Source: Lentibacillus salicampi (GTDB lineage: Bacteria > Bacillota > Bacilli > Bacillales > Amphibacillaceae). From it: a DNA stretch of 64,000 nucleotides. The notes under the pieces were generated by a model, which was not told the origin of the DNA, searched no databases, and saw only the letters and a program-made list of their open reading frames with translations. The number at the start of each line of letters is the position of its first letter. The first letter of the stretch is position 1. Positions 17,978 through 27,473 of this stretch are shown piece by piece. The DNA lies in contig NZ_SRHY01000007.1 in assembly GCF_004565465.1 (NCBI RefSeq), positions 1-64,000 of the forward strand, read 5' to 3'. The position numbers were made by a program, and so were the translations under genes.

Positions 17978-19363
17978 ATGAGAAAATTTATTTCCTATTT
18001 ACTGATTGTGCTCATGATTGTCGGCACCGGTCTTATCGATTGGCAAAAAGTATCTGCTCAATCAAGTGACGAACTTGAAGAGGAGATTAAAAGTAAAAAA
18101 AATGAACAAAATGAAATAGAAGAAAAGAAATCCGAACTGAAGGACGATAAACAGGATACAGAAGAAAAAATTGAAGAAAATCTGGATGAACAGGACAGTG
18201 TTAACAATGAGATTGATTCAATTGATCAGGAACTTTCCGGTACCAGGGAAAAAATTGCAACAAAAGAAAATGAAATAGCTGATACAAATGCACAGCTTGA
18301 CGAGTTAAGCAGTCAAATTGATGAACTTAATGCACAAGTCGAACAATTAAAAGAAGACATTCAGGAATTAAAAGAACGGATAAAAAAGCGGGAAGAATTA
18401 CTCAAAGATCGTCTTCTCGCCATTCAGTCAAATGGCGGGAGCATGAAATACATAGAAGTAATATTCGGTTCCAAAAATTTTGGTGATCTAATCAGCAGAA
18501 CCTCGGCAGTCAATACGATTATGGACCAGGACAAAAACATTATGGAAGTTCATAGGCAGGAAAAACAGGAAGTTGAGGATAAGCAAGCTGAAGTAAAGGA
18601 TAAGAAAAAACAGGTTGAACAGAACAAAGCTGAAATAGAAGACAAGAAAGCATCGCTTGAGAGCCAAAAGCAAGAGCTTGAATCACTGAAAGCACAATTG
18701 GACGAGCAGATGAGTGACAAAGAAAGCCTGCTGGGTGAACTGGAAGAAGAGCAGCATCAGCTTGAGGACTATAAAGTAAGTCTGGAAGATGAACAGGAAA
18801 TATTACAAAAACAGGAAGCAGCGAATCAAAAAGCGATCGAGCTTGCCAAGCAGCAGAAAGAAGAAATGCAGCAGCTTGCAGAGGAAAAAGAAACAAATAA
18901 TAACTCAGGTGGTAATTCAGGTGGATCATCTGGTACAGTAACCAATTCAGGTAATGGAAAGTTCAGTCGGCCTGTCTCAGCTGGTATTACATCCGGATAT
19001 GGCCAGCGCTGGGGTTCACTTCATGCCGGCGTTGACTTCGGGGTTGGAGTAGGTACGTCAGTTGGATCCGCTGCTTCCGGTGTTGTTATCTCAACCCATA
19101 GAGAGAATGATGGTTCGATGAATGGTTACGGAAATGCTGTATTAGTATCTCATTCAATGAATGGGATATCTTACACGACATTATATGCCCATTTGAGCAG
19201 TATCTCTGTTTCAGCAGGCCAGACAGTCAGTAACGGCCAGACAATTGGGGCAAGCGGAAATACCGGAGCTTCAACCGGACCGCACTTGCATTTTGAAATT
19301 CATAAAGGCGGCTGGAACGCAGCAAAAAGTAATTCCGTTAATCCAATCAATTATCTCAACTAA
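17978..19363 (+). CDS. EnvC-like M23 peptidase with coiled coil (FtsEX partner)
   Basis: 461 aa. An N-terminal signal peptide ends near SAQS (about residue 29). A long Glu/Lys/Gln-rich coiled coil (about 30-295) is followed by a Ser/Gly/Asn linker and a LytM/M23 domain (about 325-455). The zinc residues are present: HAGVD gives the HxxxD motif and HLHFE the HxH motif, so the enzyme should be active, unlike E. coli EnvC, whose LytM domain is catalytically dead. In B. subtilis FtsEX works with CwlO, an NlpC/P60 enzyme; here an M23 enzyme follows ftsX directly, so it is the likely partner. Confidence 0.9.
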   Translation: MRKFISYLLIVLMIVGTGLIDWQKVSAQSSDELEEEIKSKKNEQNEIEEKKSELKDDKQDTEEKIEENLDEQDSVNNEIDSIDQELSGTREKIATKENEIADTNAQLDELSSQIDELNAQVEQLKEDIQELKERIKKREELLKDRLLAIQSNGGSMKYIEVIFGSKNFGDLISRTSAVNTIMDQDKNIMEVHRQEKQEVEDKQAEVKDKKKQVEQNKAEIEDKKASLESQKQELESLKAQLDEQMSDKESLLGELEEEQHQLEDYKVSLEDEQEILQKQEAANQKAIELAKQQKEEMQQLAEEKETNNNSGGNSGGSSGTVTNSGNGKFSRPVSAGITSGYGQRWGSLHAGVDFGVGVGTSVGSAASGVVISTHRENDGSMNGYGNAVLVSHSMNGISYTTLYAHLSSISVSAGQTVSNGQTIGASGNTGASTGPHLHFEIHKGGWNAAKSNSVNPINYLN

Positions 19364-19412
19364 AATTAAGTGAATGGCATTGCATTTTGCTTGCATAAAC
19401 TATAGTATTATA

Positions 19413-19444
19413 GGCATCGCACATTACGGTGTGATGCCTTTTTG
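19413..19444 (+). terminator. Terminator after the M23 peptidase gene
   Basis: GGCATCGCAC pairs with GTGTGATGCC followed by TTTTTG. Confidence 0.8.
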
Positions 19445-19529
19445 TAGATAATAAGCAATAATCCTTGCCTACTTCCTTCGACTTCTAAAATGGACAAGCG
19501 ACCGGCAAATTATAAGTTGGGGTGAAAAG

Positions 19530-20987
19530 ATGAAATTGAAAAAGCAGCATATAGCACTTTTGCTGATGGCAGCGCTGATTCTTGGATTTGTGGGTGCATT
19601 TCTGGGTGTGAGATTGGCACAGCCTGATCCCGATCCGACGGGAGAGCTGGCAGATCAGACGGAGACATCCGGCCAGAACAGCAGCGCACCACCGGCCAAC
19701 ATGCAAAAAGTGACGCAGTCCTATAATTTAATCAAGGAACATTACCTGGAGGATGTTGAGGACAAGCAATTAATTGAAGGTGCCATCCAAGGTATGGTTG
19801 CCTCATTGGAAGACCCATACAGCTCCTATATGGATGTGGAGTCAATGGAACAGTTTAACGAAACGATTGAGTCCTCGTTCGAAGGTATTGGCGCTGAAGT
19901 AAGCATGGTTAATGGGAAGGTTACCATTGTTTCACCTATTAAGGATTCACCTGCCGAAGAAGCTGGGTTAAGGCCAAACGATCAGATTTTGAGTGTTGAT
20001 GGTGAAAGTGTTGATGGGCTGAATTTAAATGAAGCAGTTGAAAAGATTCGCGGTAAAAAAGGTTCCGAAGTTGTTATCGAAGTGCAACGTTCCGGTGTGT
20101 CCGACCCGTTTGATGTGACCCTTGAACGCGATGACATACCTGTGGAAACCGTTTATTCTGAAGTGGAGTCAATCGATGGGAAGAAAACGGGTGTCATTGA
20201 AATAACGTCATTTGCGGAAAACACAGCAGAACATTTCACCCAACAATTGAAAGAACTGGAAGATGATAATATTGAAGGCCTGGTGATTGATGTTCGAGGC
20301 AATCCGGGGGGTGTCTTATCAGCTGTTGAAGGCGTGCTGGAAAATTTCATTCCAAAAGATGTACCGTATGTTCAAATTGAAAATCCGGATGGTAAAAAAC
20401 AAAAATCATATTCAAACCGGGAAGAGAAAAAGCCATATCCAATCAGTGTACTGGTTAATGAGGGTAGTGCATCGGCTTCAGAAATTTTAGCAGTGGCCAT
20501 GAAAGAAGTTGGCTATGATGTTGTTGGGACGAAAAGCTTTGGCAAAGGCACCGTTCAACGTGCTGTACCGGTTGGCGATGATGGAAGCAGGATTAAATTA
20601 ACCTTTTTCAAATGGCTTTCACCCGAAGGTACGTGGATCCATGAAAAAGGCGTGAAACCGACTGTCAAAGCGGAACAGCCTGATTATTATTTTACAAACC
20701 CTGTGCAGATCGAAGAACCTCTCACGTATGATAAGAACGGCGAAAATGTGAAAAGTGTACAGGTGATGCTGGAAGGAACGGGCTATGATCCGGGGCGTAC
20801 CGATGGTTATTTCAGTCAGGAAACGGAAGCTGCCGTTGAAAGCTTTCAAGCAGACAATGATCTGGAAGTGACCGGAGAAGTCGATGAAGAAACAGCAGGA
20901 TTAATCGAAACGACTGTCGTTGAACGAATCCGCAACGGTGAAGACGACCTTCAAATGGATAAGGCAATGGATGTTTTGTATAAGTAA
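19530..20987 (+). CDS. ctpB: Carboxy-terminal processing protease CtpB (S41)
   Basis: 485 aa. An N-terminal membrane anchor or signal sequence (about 8-27) leads to a PDZ domain (about 115-195) and the S41 protease domain. The catalytic serine lies in EGSASASEIL and the lysine in KSFGKGTVQ. A C-terminal peptidoglycan-binding domain (about 400-460) closes the protein. In B. subtilis CtpB cleaves SpoIVFA during sporulation signalling, and this gene has the same position after ftsEX. Ribosome-binding site is weak (GGGGTG). Confidence 0.93.
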   Translation: MKLKKQHIALLLMAALILGFVGAFLGVRLAQPDPDPTGELADQTETSGQNSSAPPANMQKVTQSYNLIKEHYLEDVEDKQLIEGAIQGMVASLEDPYSSYMDVESMEQFNETIESSFEGIGAEVSMVNGKVTIVSPIKDSPAEEAGLRPNDQILSVDGESVDGLNLNEAVEKIRGKKGSEVVIEVQRSGVSDPFDVTLERDDIPVETVYSEVESIDGKKTGVIEITSFAENTAEHFTQQLKELEDDNIEGLVIDVRGNPGGVLSAVEGVLENFIPKDVPYVQIENPDGKKQKSYSNREEKKPYPISVLVNEGSASASEILAVAMKEVGYDVVGTKSFGKGTVQRAVPVGDDGSRIKLTFFKWLSPEGTWIHEKGVKPTVKAEQPDYYFTNPVQIEEPLTYDKNGENVKSVQVMLEGTGYDPGRTDGYFSQETEAAVESFQADNDLEVTGEVDEETAGLIETTVVERIRNGEDDLQMDKAMDVLYK

Positions 20988-21064
20988 ACAGAATCGAGCA
21001 TTTAAAGTTCGTTAGCCTCCTGTTTAAGGAGAGATTCATATCTGTTACATGTGGGATAGGGTTT

Positions 21065-21094
21065 ATCCGCGGGTTATGCCCGCGGATTTCTTTT
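21065..21094 (+). terminator. Terminator after ctpB
   Basis: ATCCGCGGG and CCCGCGGAT form a perfect 9-bp stem with a TTATG loop followed by TTTCTTTT. It separates ctpB from the next gene. Confidence 0.85.
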
Positions 21095-21166
21095 CACAGT
21101 ATGCAGGAAATGTTTCGACAAATCGCGAATATAATCATAGACCAGAAGTTATGGCAGAGGGTGATC

Positions 21167-22354
21167 ATGATGGTAGAATCCTGGATGGTGGAACTGGCAA
21201 ATGGAGTCGGGAGGTTTTTCTTAAATCCTCTCGTATACTGGGCAATTATTTTAGCAATGGCTGTCGGCTACAAACGAATTAAAAAAGAACGGCACCATTT
21301 CGGCCTGAAGATTTTTGATATCTTTTCAGAATGGAAAAATACATGGCTGATATCGATGCTATTTGGTTTCGGATTATCCATTATAACCATCGGAGCGGGT
21401 ATGGTTTTTTCATATGATACCATCATGCTTATAGCAGTTGTGACAATTCTGCTTAGTTTATCATTACGTTTGACGATGCTGTCGCCTGTTTATACGTTCG
21501 GAATAACGTTTTTACTGTTGTTGCTGGCTCCTATTATACTTGAAAATCAATCGTTTACCGATTTGAATTTATTTGCGGCGCCTAATTTTACCGGTTTGAG
21601 TTTGCTGTTAGCCTTGTTACTCCCGGCTGAGGCATTTTTGTTAAAGCGGCACAAACGGAATAAAACATTTCCGGATATGGAATTGGGACGGCGTGGAACG
21701 TGGATTGGTGTCCATCATCTTAAAAAAATGACACTCATTCCTTTTTTTGTTTTGATTCCGGCGGGTCCGATTACCTCAATTGCGCCTTTTTGGCCGTATT
21801 TTTCATTGGGTGGTGAAACGTACAGCCTGATGCTCGTACCGTTTATAATCGGATTTGATCATGTGATCAGAAGCGATCTGCCTGAAAAAGCCGCTGCTCG
21901 TTTAGCGAGATCAACCCATATATTAAGTGTGGTGGTCCTGCTTCTGGCAGGCGGAAGTATTTTTATCGGCTGGCTCTCCCTGGCAGCTATTGTTGTCGGC
22001 ATCATCGGACGCGAGTATCTCAGCTACAGACACCGGATAATGGACCGGCAAAAAACACCTTTCTTTAGTCAGACACCGAGAGGAATTAAGGTATTGGCAG
22101 TCATTCCCGGGACACCTGCAGATCGCGTGGGAATTCTGGTTGGTGAAACGATTGTCAAAGTCAATGGAAAGAAAATAGACTGGATCGAACAGTTTTATTA
22201 CGCACTGCAGGAAAGCGGGGCTTTTTTCAAACTGGAAATAGTCGGGGACAATGGCGAAGTCCGGTTTGTTCAAAGTGCTCTTTATGAGGAAGACCACCAT
22301 GAATTAGGGGTCATTACGGCAGCCAGTCGCCATCGGGATAAACAGCTCGCTTAA
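21167..22354 (+). CDS. minJ: MinJ-like PDZ membrane protein
   Basis: About 395 aa. In B. subtilis MinJ bridges DivIVA and MinD to place the division site. Six or more hydrophobic segments fill residues 15-290, and a C-terminal PDZ domain follows (about 300-385, VIPGTPADRVGILVGE). ATG 21167 or 21170 is preferred to 21101 because AGAGGG lies just ahead and the protein then begins like MinJ (VESWMVELANG ... FFLNPLVYW). Position after ctpB is the same as in B. subtilis. Confidence 0.85.
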   Translation: MMVESWMVELANGVGRFFLNPLVYWAIILAMAVGYKRIKKERHHFGLKIFDIFSEWKNTWLISMLFGFGLSIITIGAGMVFSYDTIMLIAVVTILLSLSLRLTMLSPVYTFGITFLLLLLAPIILENQSFTDLNLFAAPNFTGLSLLLALLLPAEAFLLKRHKRNKTFPDMELGRRGTWIGVHHLKKMTLIPFFVLIPAGPITSIAPFWPYFSLGGETYSLMLVPFIIGFDHVIRSDLPEKAAARLARSTHILSVVVLLLAGGSIFIGWLSLAAIVVGIIGREYLSYRHRIMDRQKTPFFSQTPRGIKVLAVIPGTPADRVGILVGETIVKVNGKKIDWIEQFYYALQESGAFFKLEIVGDNGEVRFVQSALYEEDHHELGVITAASRHRDKQLA

Positions 22355-22390
22355 AGTGAAACTTCATTTCGTGGCGTGTTCTGATAAAGG
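22352..22390 (+). repeat. Dispersed GTGAAACTTCAT element, copy 1
   Basis: Begins at the minJ stop with AAAGTGAAACTTCATTTCGTGG and ends in GATAAAGG. Related copies lie at 27376-27420, 31202-31250 (reverse) and 32669-32726 (reverse). Confidence 0.55.
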
Positions 22391-22449
22391 GGCGCAATGG
22401 CTAATCGTAAGTCAACTGCCAACGCCCTTGTGACCTGCATTGCAGCCCC
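22389..22449 (+). ncRNA. Candidate structured RNA element before a terminator
   Basis: GGGGCGCAATG (22389-22399) pairs with CATTGCAGCCCC (22438-22449) over 11 base pairs with one bulged A. A second small stem (GTCA/TGAC) lies inside. An intrinsic terminator follows 13 bases later and the ykoP-like gene starts about 80 bases after that. The layout resembles a riboswitch or a small RNA, but I cannot match it to a known class. Confidence 0.35.
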
Positions 22450-22462
22450 GAACAGATTAAGG

Positions 22463-22500
22463 AAAAACCTGGCATCCTCCACTGCCGGGTTTTTATTTTT
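22463..22500 (+). terminator. Terminator upstream of the ykoP-like gene
   Basis: AAAAACCTGGCA pairs with TGCCGGGTTTTT (one wobble) followed by more T residues. It may end minJ transcription or act together with the structured element before it. Confidence 0.8.
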
Positions 22501-22580
22501 GGTTTAAAATACCTTCAATATTCTATTTCCCATAAAGCAAACTAAGGAGTGTAAACCAGTTAAAGAAAAGGAAAAAAGGT

Positions 22581-23120
22581 ATGAAAAGCTATTTATTGAC
22601 GATATGGAACACGCTTGATCCCATTTACTTCAACTTTACAAGGCTTCATCATGTGGCTGATCATGAACGCAATCAAACGATATTCCGAGTCAGGCTCACC
22701 AAATACAGAGGTTCGTCTGTCGTTCTGGAAGATGGCACAACCATTCATAAACAGGACTTGCTTCTGAAAATTCACTTGCACAACGTTCGAATGATCCGTG
22801 AGCTAAAGAATGCTAAAAGCGAGGTTCAACGCGCCTTACTGTTATATCATAGGATCCGTAATGATTTACAGTGTCTTTCCCACTACATTGCAAAACACCC
22901 CAGACGCCACGAAATAAAAGCTGTTATTGGCATTACGATGTTAACCAAAGGAACAAAGCGACTGGGATTTGAAACATTTGCAATCCAAAATGGGTATTAC
23001 CGGCGATTTAAACAGCTGACATGCCTGCTGATTAATTTTATTGCAGACAGGTCATGCGGGAGCCCGCCTGCCTATCTGTTCATGTCGATGAACCGGCTGC
23101 TGAACTATTCAAACGTTTAA
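22581..23120 (+). CDS. ykoP: YkoP-like protein
   Basis: 179 aa, similar in layout to B. subtilis YkoP, a small protein encoded next to a glycosyltransferase and a metallophosphoesterase. Its segment FRVRLTKYRGSSVVLEDGT and the following KIHLHNVRM are family-typical. The molecular role is not known. No signal peptide or clear membrane helix is seen. An AAAGGAAAAAAGG stretch precedes the ATG. The 3' end overlaps the convergent metallophosphoesterase gene by 41 bases. Confidence 0.75.
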   Translation: MKSYLLTIWNTLDPIYFNFTRLHHVADHERNQTIFRVRLTKYRGSSVVLEDGTTIHKQDLLLKIHLHNVRMIRELKNAKSEVQRALLLYHRIRNDLQCLSHYIAKHPRRHEIKAVIGITMLTKGTKRLGFETFAIQNGYYRRFKQLTCLLINFIADRSCGSPPAYLFMSMNRLLNYSNV

Positions 23121-23961
23121 ATGAGGCACGTTTGGAATGACTAAGAGGAATCTGGTGAAATGTTATTTCGGGTCTCGAACCGATCCGTATATTGAGCCCG
23201 GTCTGTCCAAGTCCTTCACTGATATAAAAGGGAGTTTCATGATGCATATGCAAGCCTTTAATTACATTTTGCTTTGCGAGTCGGCCCATTTTAGCGAGAT
23301 GGTAGGCTTTCGGATAGCAGATTTGGCCACCATGAAAATGCCCGGCCATTAAAAAATCGAACCGGTATCCCTGCATATGAAGAACGACGTTGGGATCATG
23401 CGTCAGGACGACCGTCGTTCCCGTTCCTTCTTGAACATCCTGATACGCTAACGTCACGTCACTTCGGTTCGTACTGTCGTCATCAATCCCAACGATGTTG
23501 AGCAGTTGCCCATGCACGGAAATGGTTTCACTTTCATTTTGCAGTACATGGATATCATGCTCCTGCAAAACGGTCATTAGCTCGGCCAAATCTTCGGGTT
23601 TCAGGACATAATCATGATTCCCCAAAACGGCATAGATACCATAGGCGGGTTTCATGTCTTGGAGAACGTCTAAATAGGGCAATAGCTTTGGGATGCTGCG
23701 TTTGCGATCCAGGAAGTCACCGGTCAGAGCGACGATATCAACGGATTCATCTTTCAGCTTGGAGGCCAGCTGAGATGGTGTCAAGGATATGTTTTCCAAG
23801 TGTAAATCGGATAGATGAAGGATGGATAACGACGGGAACTGCTTAGTCGAATCAGGAAGAATATTGATTTTATTTATCTGTATATCCTGTGTATTTTTGT
23901 AGGCTTTGTACAGGAAATAGCTAATACATACGATTATAAATCCTATTAAGACATAGATCAT
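23080..23961 (-). CDS. ykoQ: YkoQ-like membrane-anchored metallophosphoesterase
   Basis: 293 aa calcineurin-like phosphoesterase. An N-terminal membrane anchor (about 2-22) is followed by the metal motifs: SDLH, GDFLD, GNHD, and GHFHGG with the last His pair. It may act on phosphorylated lipids or cell-wall sugars outside the cell (UDP-2,3-diacylglucosamine-type enzymes are related), but the substrate is unknown. The start is ATG at 23961, with GGAAAGGAG ahead of it; a TTG at 23979 is rejected. It is divergent from the ykoN-like gene. Confidence 0.85.
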   Translation of the reverse strand: MIYVLIGFIIVCISYFLYKAYKNTQDIQINKINILPDSTKQFPSLSILHLSDLHLENISLTPSQLASKLKDESVDIVALTGDFLDRKRSIPKLLPYLDVLQDMKPAYGIYAVLGNHDYVLKPEDLAELMTVLQEHDIHVLQNESETISVHGQLLNIVGIDDDSTNRSDVTLAYQDVQEGTGTTVVLTHDPNVVLHMQGYRFDFLMAGHFHGGQICYPKAYHLAKMGRLAKQNVIKGLHMHHETPFYISEGLGQTGLNIRIGSRPEITFHQIPLSHSKRASFKRLNSSAAGSST

Positions 23962-24056
23962 TGAACGACTCCTTTCCAATCAGATTATAGCATTCACATC
24001 ATCAACACGCATTGGTAATTGAAGCCAACAAGCTGGTTTGCAATGGAGGGAACACA

Positions 24057-25166
24057 ATGGAAACGGCACTATTTTTACCATTTATGCAAATTCCAACCGG
24101 GCATCATCATGTGGCAGATGCCTTAATCGAAGACATCGAATCCCGCCAGCTTCAGGATATCGTATGCAGCAAAGTGGATATATTGTCGTATAGTTATGGC
24201 AGTTTGGAGAAAATTGTTTCGTTCGCCTATTTAAACTGGATTAAATATTTCCCGGATGTCTATGACTGGCTGTACAGGTGTGCTGCTTATAAAAAAACAT
24301 CCTTCCATAACCGTCAGTATCTTTATGAAGCTATGTTCATTCATTTTTTTAAACAGCTGACGAACCGGCAAAACGCCCATATTTTATTTTGTACCCACGC
24401 CCTGCCATCAAATATGGCAAGCGTTTTAAAAATGAAAAACAAACTGAAACCTGTCACGGTCAATGTTTATACGGACTATTTCGTAAATGACCTCTGGGGG
24501 ATCGAGGGGATCGATTACCACTTTGCTCCGACGATGCAGGTCAAAGACTATTTAATGGCAAAAGGCGTGCGGCCCGAACAAATTTACGTAACTGGCATAC
24601 CAGTTGGGCATGTATTTCAGACCGAGACAGGAAAGGTGAAGACAGACGACACGATTACCAGAGTACTGGTGACCGGCGGCAGTCTGGGAGTGGGGTCACT
24701 TAGACATTTGCTGATAGCGCCCAAGTCCGACAATATTCATTATTATGTGCTTTGTGGCAAAAATGAAGCATTGTATCAGGAATTGCTCGCGAACGAATCG
24801 CGTATGGTCACACCGTTTCCGTATATCGCAAACAAAGCCGAAATGAATCTGCTGTATGATCAAGTTGATGCGGTCTTGACTAAGCCTGGCGGGGTTACGG
24901 TCAGTGAATGCCTCATGAAACGAAAACCGGTTTTTTTATATCATCCATTGCCCGGACAGGAAAGAATCAATGCCAGGCAACTGCTGGAGCTGAACGTGGC
25001 CATTCCGGCTGATATAGGTGAGAATATAGAGGAGCAATTGCTGCGATTTTTATCGGATGAAGTGAAACGAAGGGCGTATGACGAAAATCTTGACATCTAT
25101 CATGAATGTCTTGAAAAACGGCCCCCATCGGTATTGATGAGAGAAATGATTGGGCAAAAACATTAG
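24057..25166 (+). CDS. ykoN: YkoN-like glycosyltransferase (MGDG synthase/MurG type)
   Basis: 369 aa GT28-like enzyme. The N-terminal acceptor half has HHHVADAL and the C-terminal half carries the UDP-sugar site (KPGGVTVSECL, about residues 278-288). Relatives transfer a sugar from a UDP donor to diacylglycerol. ATG 24057 is chosen because GGAGGG precedes it. It is divergent from the phosphoesterase and near ykoP, so the three likely work in one lipid or surface-glycan pathway, which is an inference. Confidence 0.8.
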   Translation: METALFLPFMQIPTGHHHVADALIEDIESRQLQDIVCSKVDILSYSYGSLEKIVSFAYLNWIKYFPDVYDWLYRCAAYKKTSFHNRQYLYEAMFIHFFKQLTNRQNAHILFCTHALPSNMASVLKMKNKLKPVTVNVYTDYFVNDLWGIEGIDYHFAPTMQVKDYLMAKGVRPEQIYVTGIPVGHVFQTETGKVKTDDTITRVLVTGGSLGVGSLRHLLIAPKSDNIHYYVLCGKNEALYQELLANESRMVTPFPYIANKAEMNLLYDQVDAVLTKPGGVTVSECLMKRKPVFLYHPLPGQERINARQLLELNVAIPADIGENIEEQLLRFLSDEVKRRAYDENLDIYHECLEKRPPSVLMREMIGQKH

Positions 25167-25190
25167 CAGGCCTGAAGCTGATGTTTTTTA
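25157..25190 (+). terminator. Terminator overlapping the ykoN stop
   Basis: AAAACATTAGC pairs with GCTGATGTTTT (one wobble) and the T-run continues; the first arm contains the stop codon. Confidence 0.7.
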
Positions 25191-25328
25191 GTATGTAGTT
25201 CTCCGCGATCATCATCCTTCTCCCCCGGGTTAAGCTGAAACAGTTAAGGCAAGCGAACCCTTCATAAATGATTTTCCCCCCGCGTATCGGGTAAAATGGA
25301 TAATGTATAAAAGAAATGAATAGAACAA

Positions 25329-25365
25329 CGAATATTTGTTCGTTAATCATTAAATGTGATAGAAT
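25329..25365 (+). promoter_or_regulatory. LexA (SOS) box and promoter of uvrB
   Basis: CGAATATTTGTTCG at 25329-25342 matches 12 of 14 positions of the Bacillus SOS box (CGAAC-RNRY-GTTYG). It covers a -35 (TTGTTC, 25336-25341) that is 18 bases from a -10 TAGAAT at 25360-25365. LexA bound here would block uvrBA. Confidence 0.75.
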
Positions 25366-25395
25366 AGATTGAGATGATGAACGGAGGTTTTCGTT

Positions 25396-27378
25396 TTGGA
25401 AAATAAATTTGAACTGGTAGCACAATACGAGCCTCGCGGTGATCAGCCTGAAGCAATCAGGGACATCGTGGAAAAAGTTAAAGCCGGACAGCGGCATCAA
25501 ACATTATTGGGTGCGACAGGTACTGGAAAAACATTTACCGTATCCAACGCTATCCAGGAGATTAATCGGCCGACACTGGTGATCGCCCATAACAAAACAT
25601 TAGCTGGCCAACTGTATAGTGAGTTCAAGGAATTTTTTCCGAATAATGCTGTCGAATATTTTGTCAGCTATTATGACTATTATCAGCCGGAAGCGTATGT
25701 CCCATCGACCGATACGTTTATCGAAAAAGACGCCAGCATTAACGACGAAATCGATAAACTGCGGCACTCGGCAACATCTTCGCTGATTGAGCGCCGTGAT
25801 GTGTTGATCGTTGCCAGTGTATCGTGCATTTATGGTCTGGGTTCACCAGAAGAGTATGCGAGCCAGGTGCTTTCGTTAAGAATGGGAATGGACAAGGACC
25901 GCGACCAGCTTTTGCGTGATTTGGTTGATATTCAGTATGCCCGGAACGATATCGATTTTCAACGCGGAACATTCCGCGTTCGCGGTGACTCGGTCGAGGT
26001 CATTCCGGCTTCACGAGAAGAACATTGTATCCGGATTGAATTTTTCGGGGATGAAATCGATCGGATCCGAGAGGTTGATGCGTTAACTGGTGAAATTATC
26101 GGTGACCGGGAACATGTGGCCATTTTCCCGGCGTCCCACTTTGTCACTCGTGAAGAAAAGCTGAAAAAAGCAATTGAAAATATCAAAAAAGAATTGGAAG
26201 AACAGCTGGCTGAGTTGCGCGAACAAAATAAACTGCTGGAAGCGCAGCGGCTTGAACAGCGAACCAATTATGATATTGAAATGATGCAAGAGATGGGTTT
26301 TTGCTCTGGGATTGAAAACTATTCCAGGCATTTGACGTTTCGGGAACCTGGGTCAACGCCATACACATTAATGGATTTTTTTCCGGATGATTTTCTGTGT
26401 GTCATTGATGAATCACATGTTACATTGCCGCAAATAAGAGGAATGTATAATGGTGACCGGGCCCGTAAGCAGGTATTGGTTGACCACGGTTTCCGTCTGC
26501 CGTCTGCACTCGATAACCGCCCATTAAAGTTTGGGGAATTTGAAAAAGCGACCAATCAGCTGATTTATGTCTCGGCAACACCTGGGCCATATGAACAAGA
26601 GCATGCTCCGGACGTTACGGAGCAGATCATTCGTCCGACCGGTCTATTGGATCCGGAAGTTCAGGTTAAACCAATCGATGGTCAGGTGGATGATTTGATT
26701 GCGGAAATTAAGAAGCGCTCTGAGCGGAATGAACGTGTGCTGGTCACGACGCTGACGAAAAAAATGTCCGAGGACTTAACAGATTATTTAAAGGAAATTG
26801 GTATAAAAGTTGCTTACCTGCACTCGGAAATTAAGACATTGGAGCGGCTCGAAACGATTCGGGATTTGCGCGTCGGTAAATACGACGTGCTTGTTGGTAT
26901 CAACCTTCTGAGGGAAGGACTGGATATTCCGGAAGTGTCCCTAGTCGCTATTTTGGACGCTGATAAGGAAGGTTTTCTCCGTTCTGAACGCTCACTCATC
27001 CAGACGATGGGACGTGCGGCTCGTAATGAACGTGGTGAAGTCATCATGTACGGTGATAAGATTACAAATTCCATGCAAGTCGCGATTGATGAGACAAACC
27101 GGCGCCGTGAAAAACAAATGGCCTATAATGAACAGTACAATATTACACCAACAACGATTCGCAAAGAAGTCCGCGATGTCATTCAGGCAACCGTTGCAGC
27201 CGAGGACGCGGAAGATTACGAAAACAAAAACACCGTTGCCGAGTTGTCAAAAACAGAGAAAATGAAAATGATCGACAATATGGAAAAGGAAATGAAGGAA
27301 GCAGCAAAAGCGCTTGATTTTGAAAAAGCTGCCGAGCTCCGGGATATTGTGTCTGAACTAAAGGCAGAAGGCGCCTGA
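25396..27378 (+). CDS. uvrB: Excinuclease ABC subunit B
   Basis: 660 aa helicase-like damage verifier of nucleotide excision repair. Walker A is GATGTGKT (about 39-46), the beta-hairpin region is [12 protein letters not shown] (about 93-104), and motif VI is QTMGRAARN. The C-terminal UVR domain (about 622-657) contacts UvrC. TTG 25396 is the start: GGAGGT is 8 bases ahead and the sequence opens like other UvrB proteins ([17 protein letters not shown]). Confidence 0.97.
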   Translation: MENKFELVAQYEPRGDQPEAIRDIVEKVKAGQRHQTLLGATGTGKTFTVSNAIQEINRPTLVIAHNKTLAGQLYSEFKEFFPNNAVEYFVSYYDYYQPEAYVPSTDTFIEKDASINDEIDKLRHSATSSLIERRDVLIVASVSCIYGLGSPEEYASQVLSLRMGMDKDRDQLLRDLVDIQYARNDIDFQRGTFRVRGDSVEVIPASREEHCIRIEFFGDEIDRIREVDALTGEIIGDREHVAIFPASHFVTREEKLKKAIENIKKELEEQLAELREQNKLLEAQRLEQRTNYDIEMMQEMGFCSGIENYSRHLTFREPGSTPYTLMDFFPDDFLCVIDESHVTLPQIRGMYNGDRARKQVLVDHGFRLPSALDNRPLKFGEFEKATNQLIYVSATPGPYEQEHAPDVTEQIIRPTGLLDPEVQVKPIDGQVDDLIAEIKKRSERNERVLVTTLTKKMSEDLTDYLKEIGIKVAYLHSEIKTLERLETIRDLRVGKYDVLVGINLLREGLDIPEVSLVAILDADKEGFLRSERSLIQTMGRAARNERGEVIMYGDKITNSMQVAIDETNRRREKQMAYNEQYNITPTTIRKEVRDVIQATVAAEDAEDYENKNTVAELSKTEKMKMIDNMEKEMKEAAKALDFEKAAELRDIVSELKAEGA

Positions 27379-27420
27379 TAAAGCGAAACTTCATACAGCG
27401 CCCATTAAGGCGATAAATAG
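27376..27420 (+). repeat. Dispersed GTGAAACTTCAT element, copy 2
   Basis: GATAAAGCGAAACTTCATAC begins at the uvrB stop and is followed by AGCGCCC and GGCGATAAATAG. It matches the element after minJ in position (right after a stop) and core sequence. Confidence 0.5.
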
Positions 27421-27473
27421 TACGGCAATCTTTAAATGCAGCCGATCAAGCAAAGTGGAAGGATGACCTGTTC

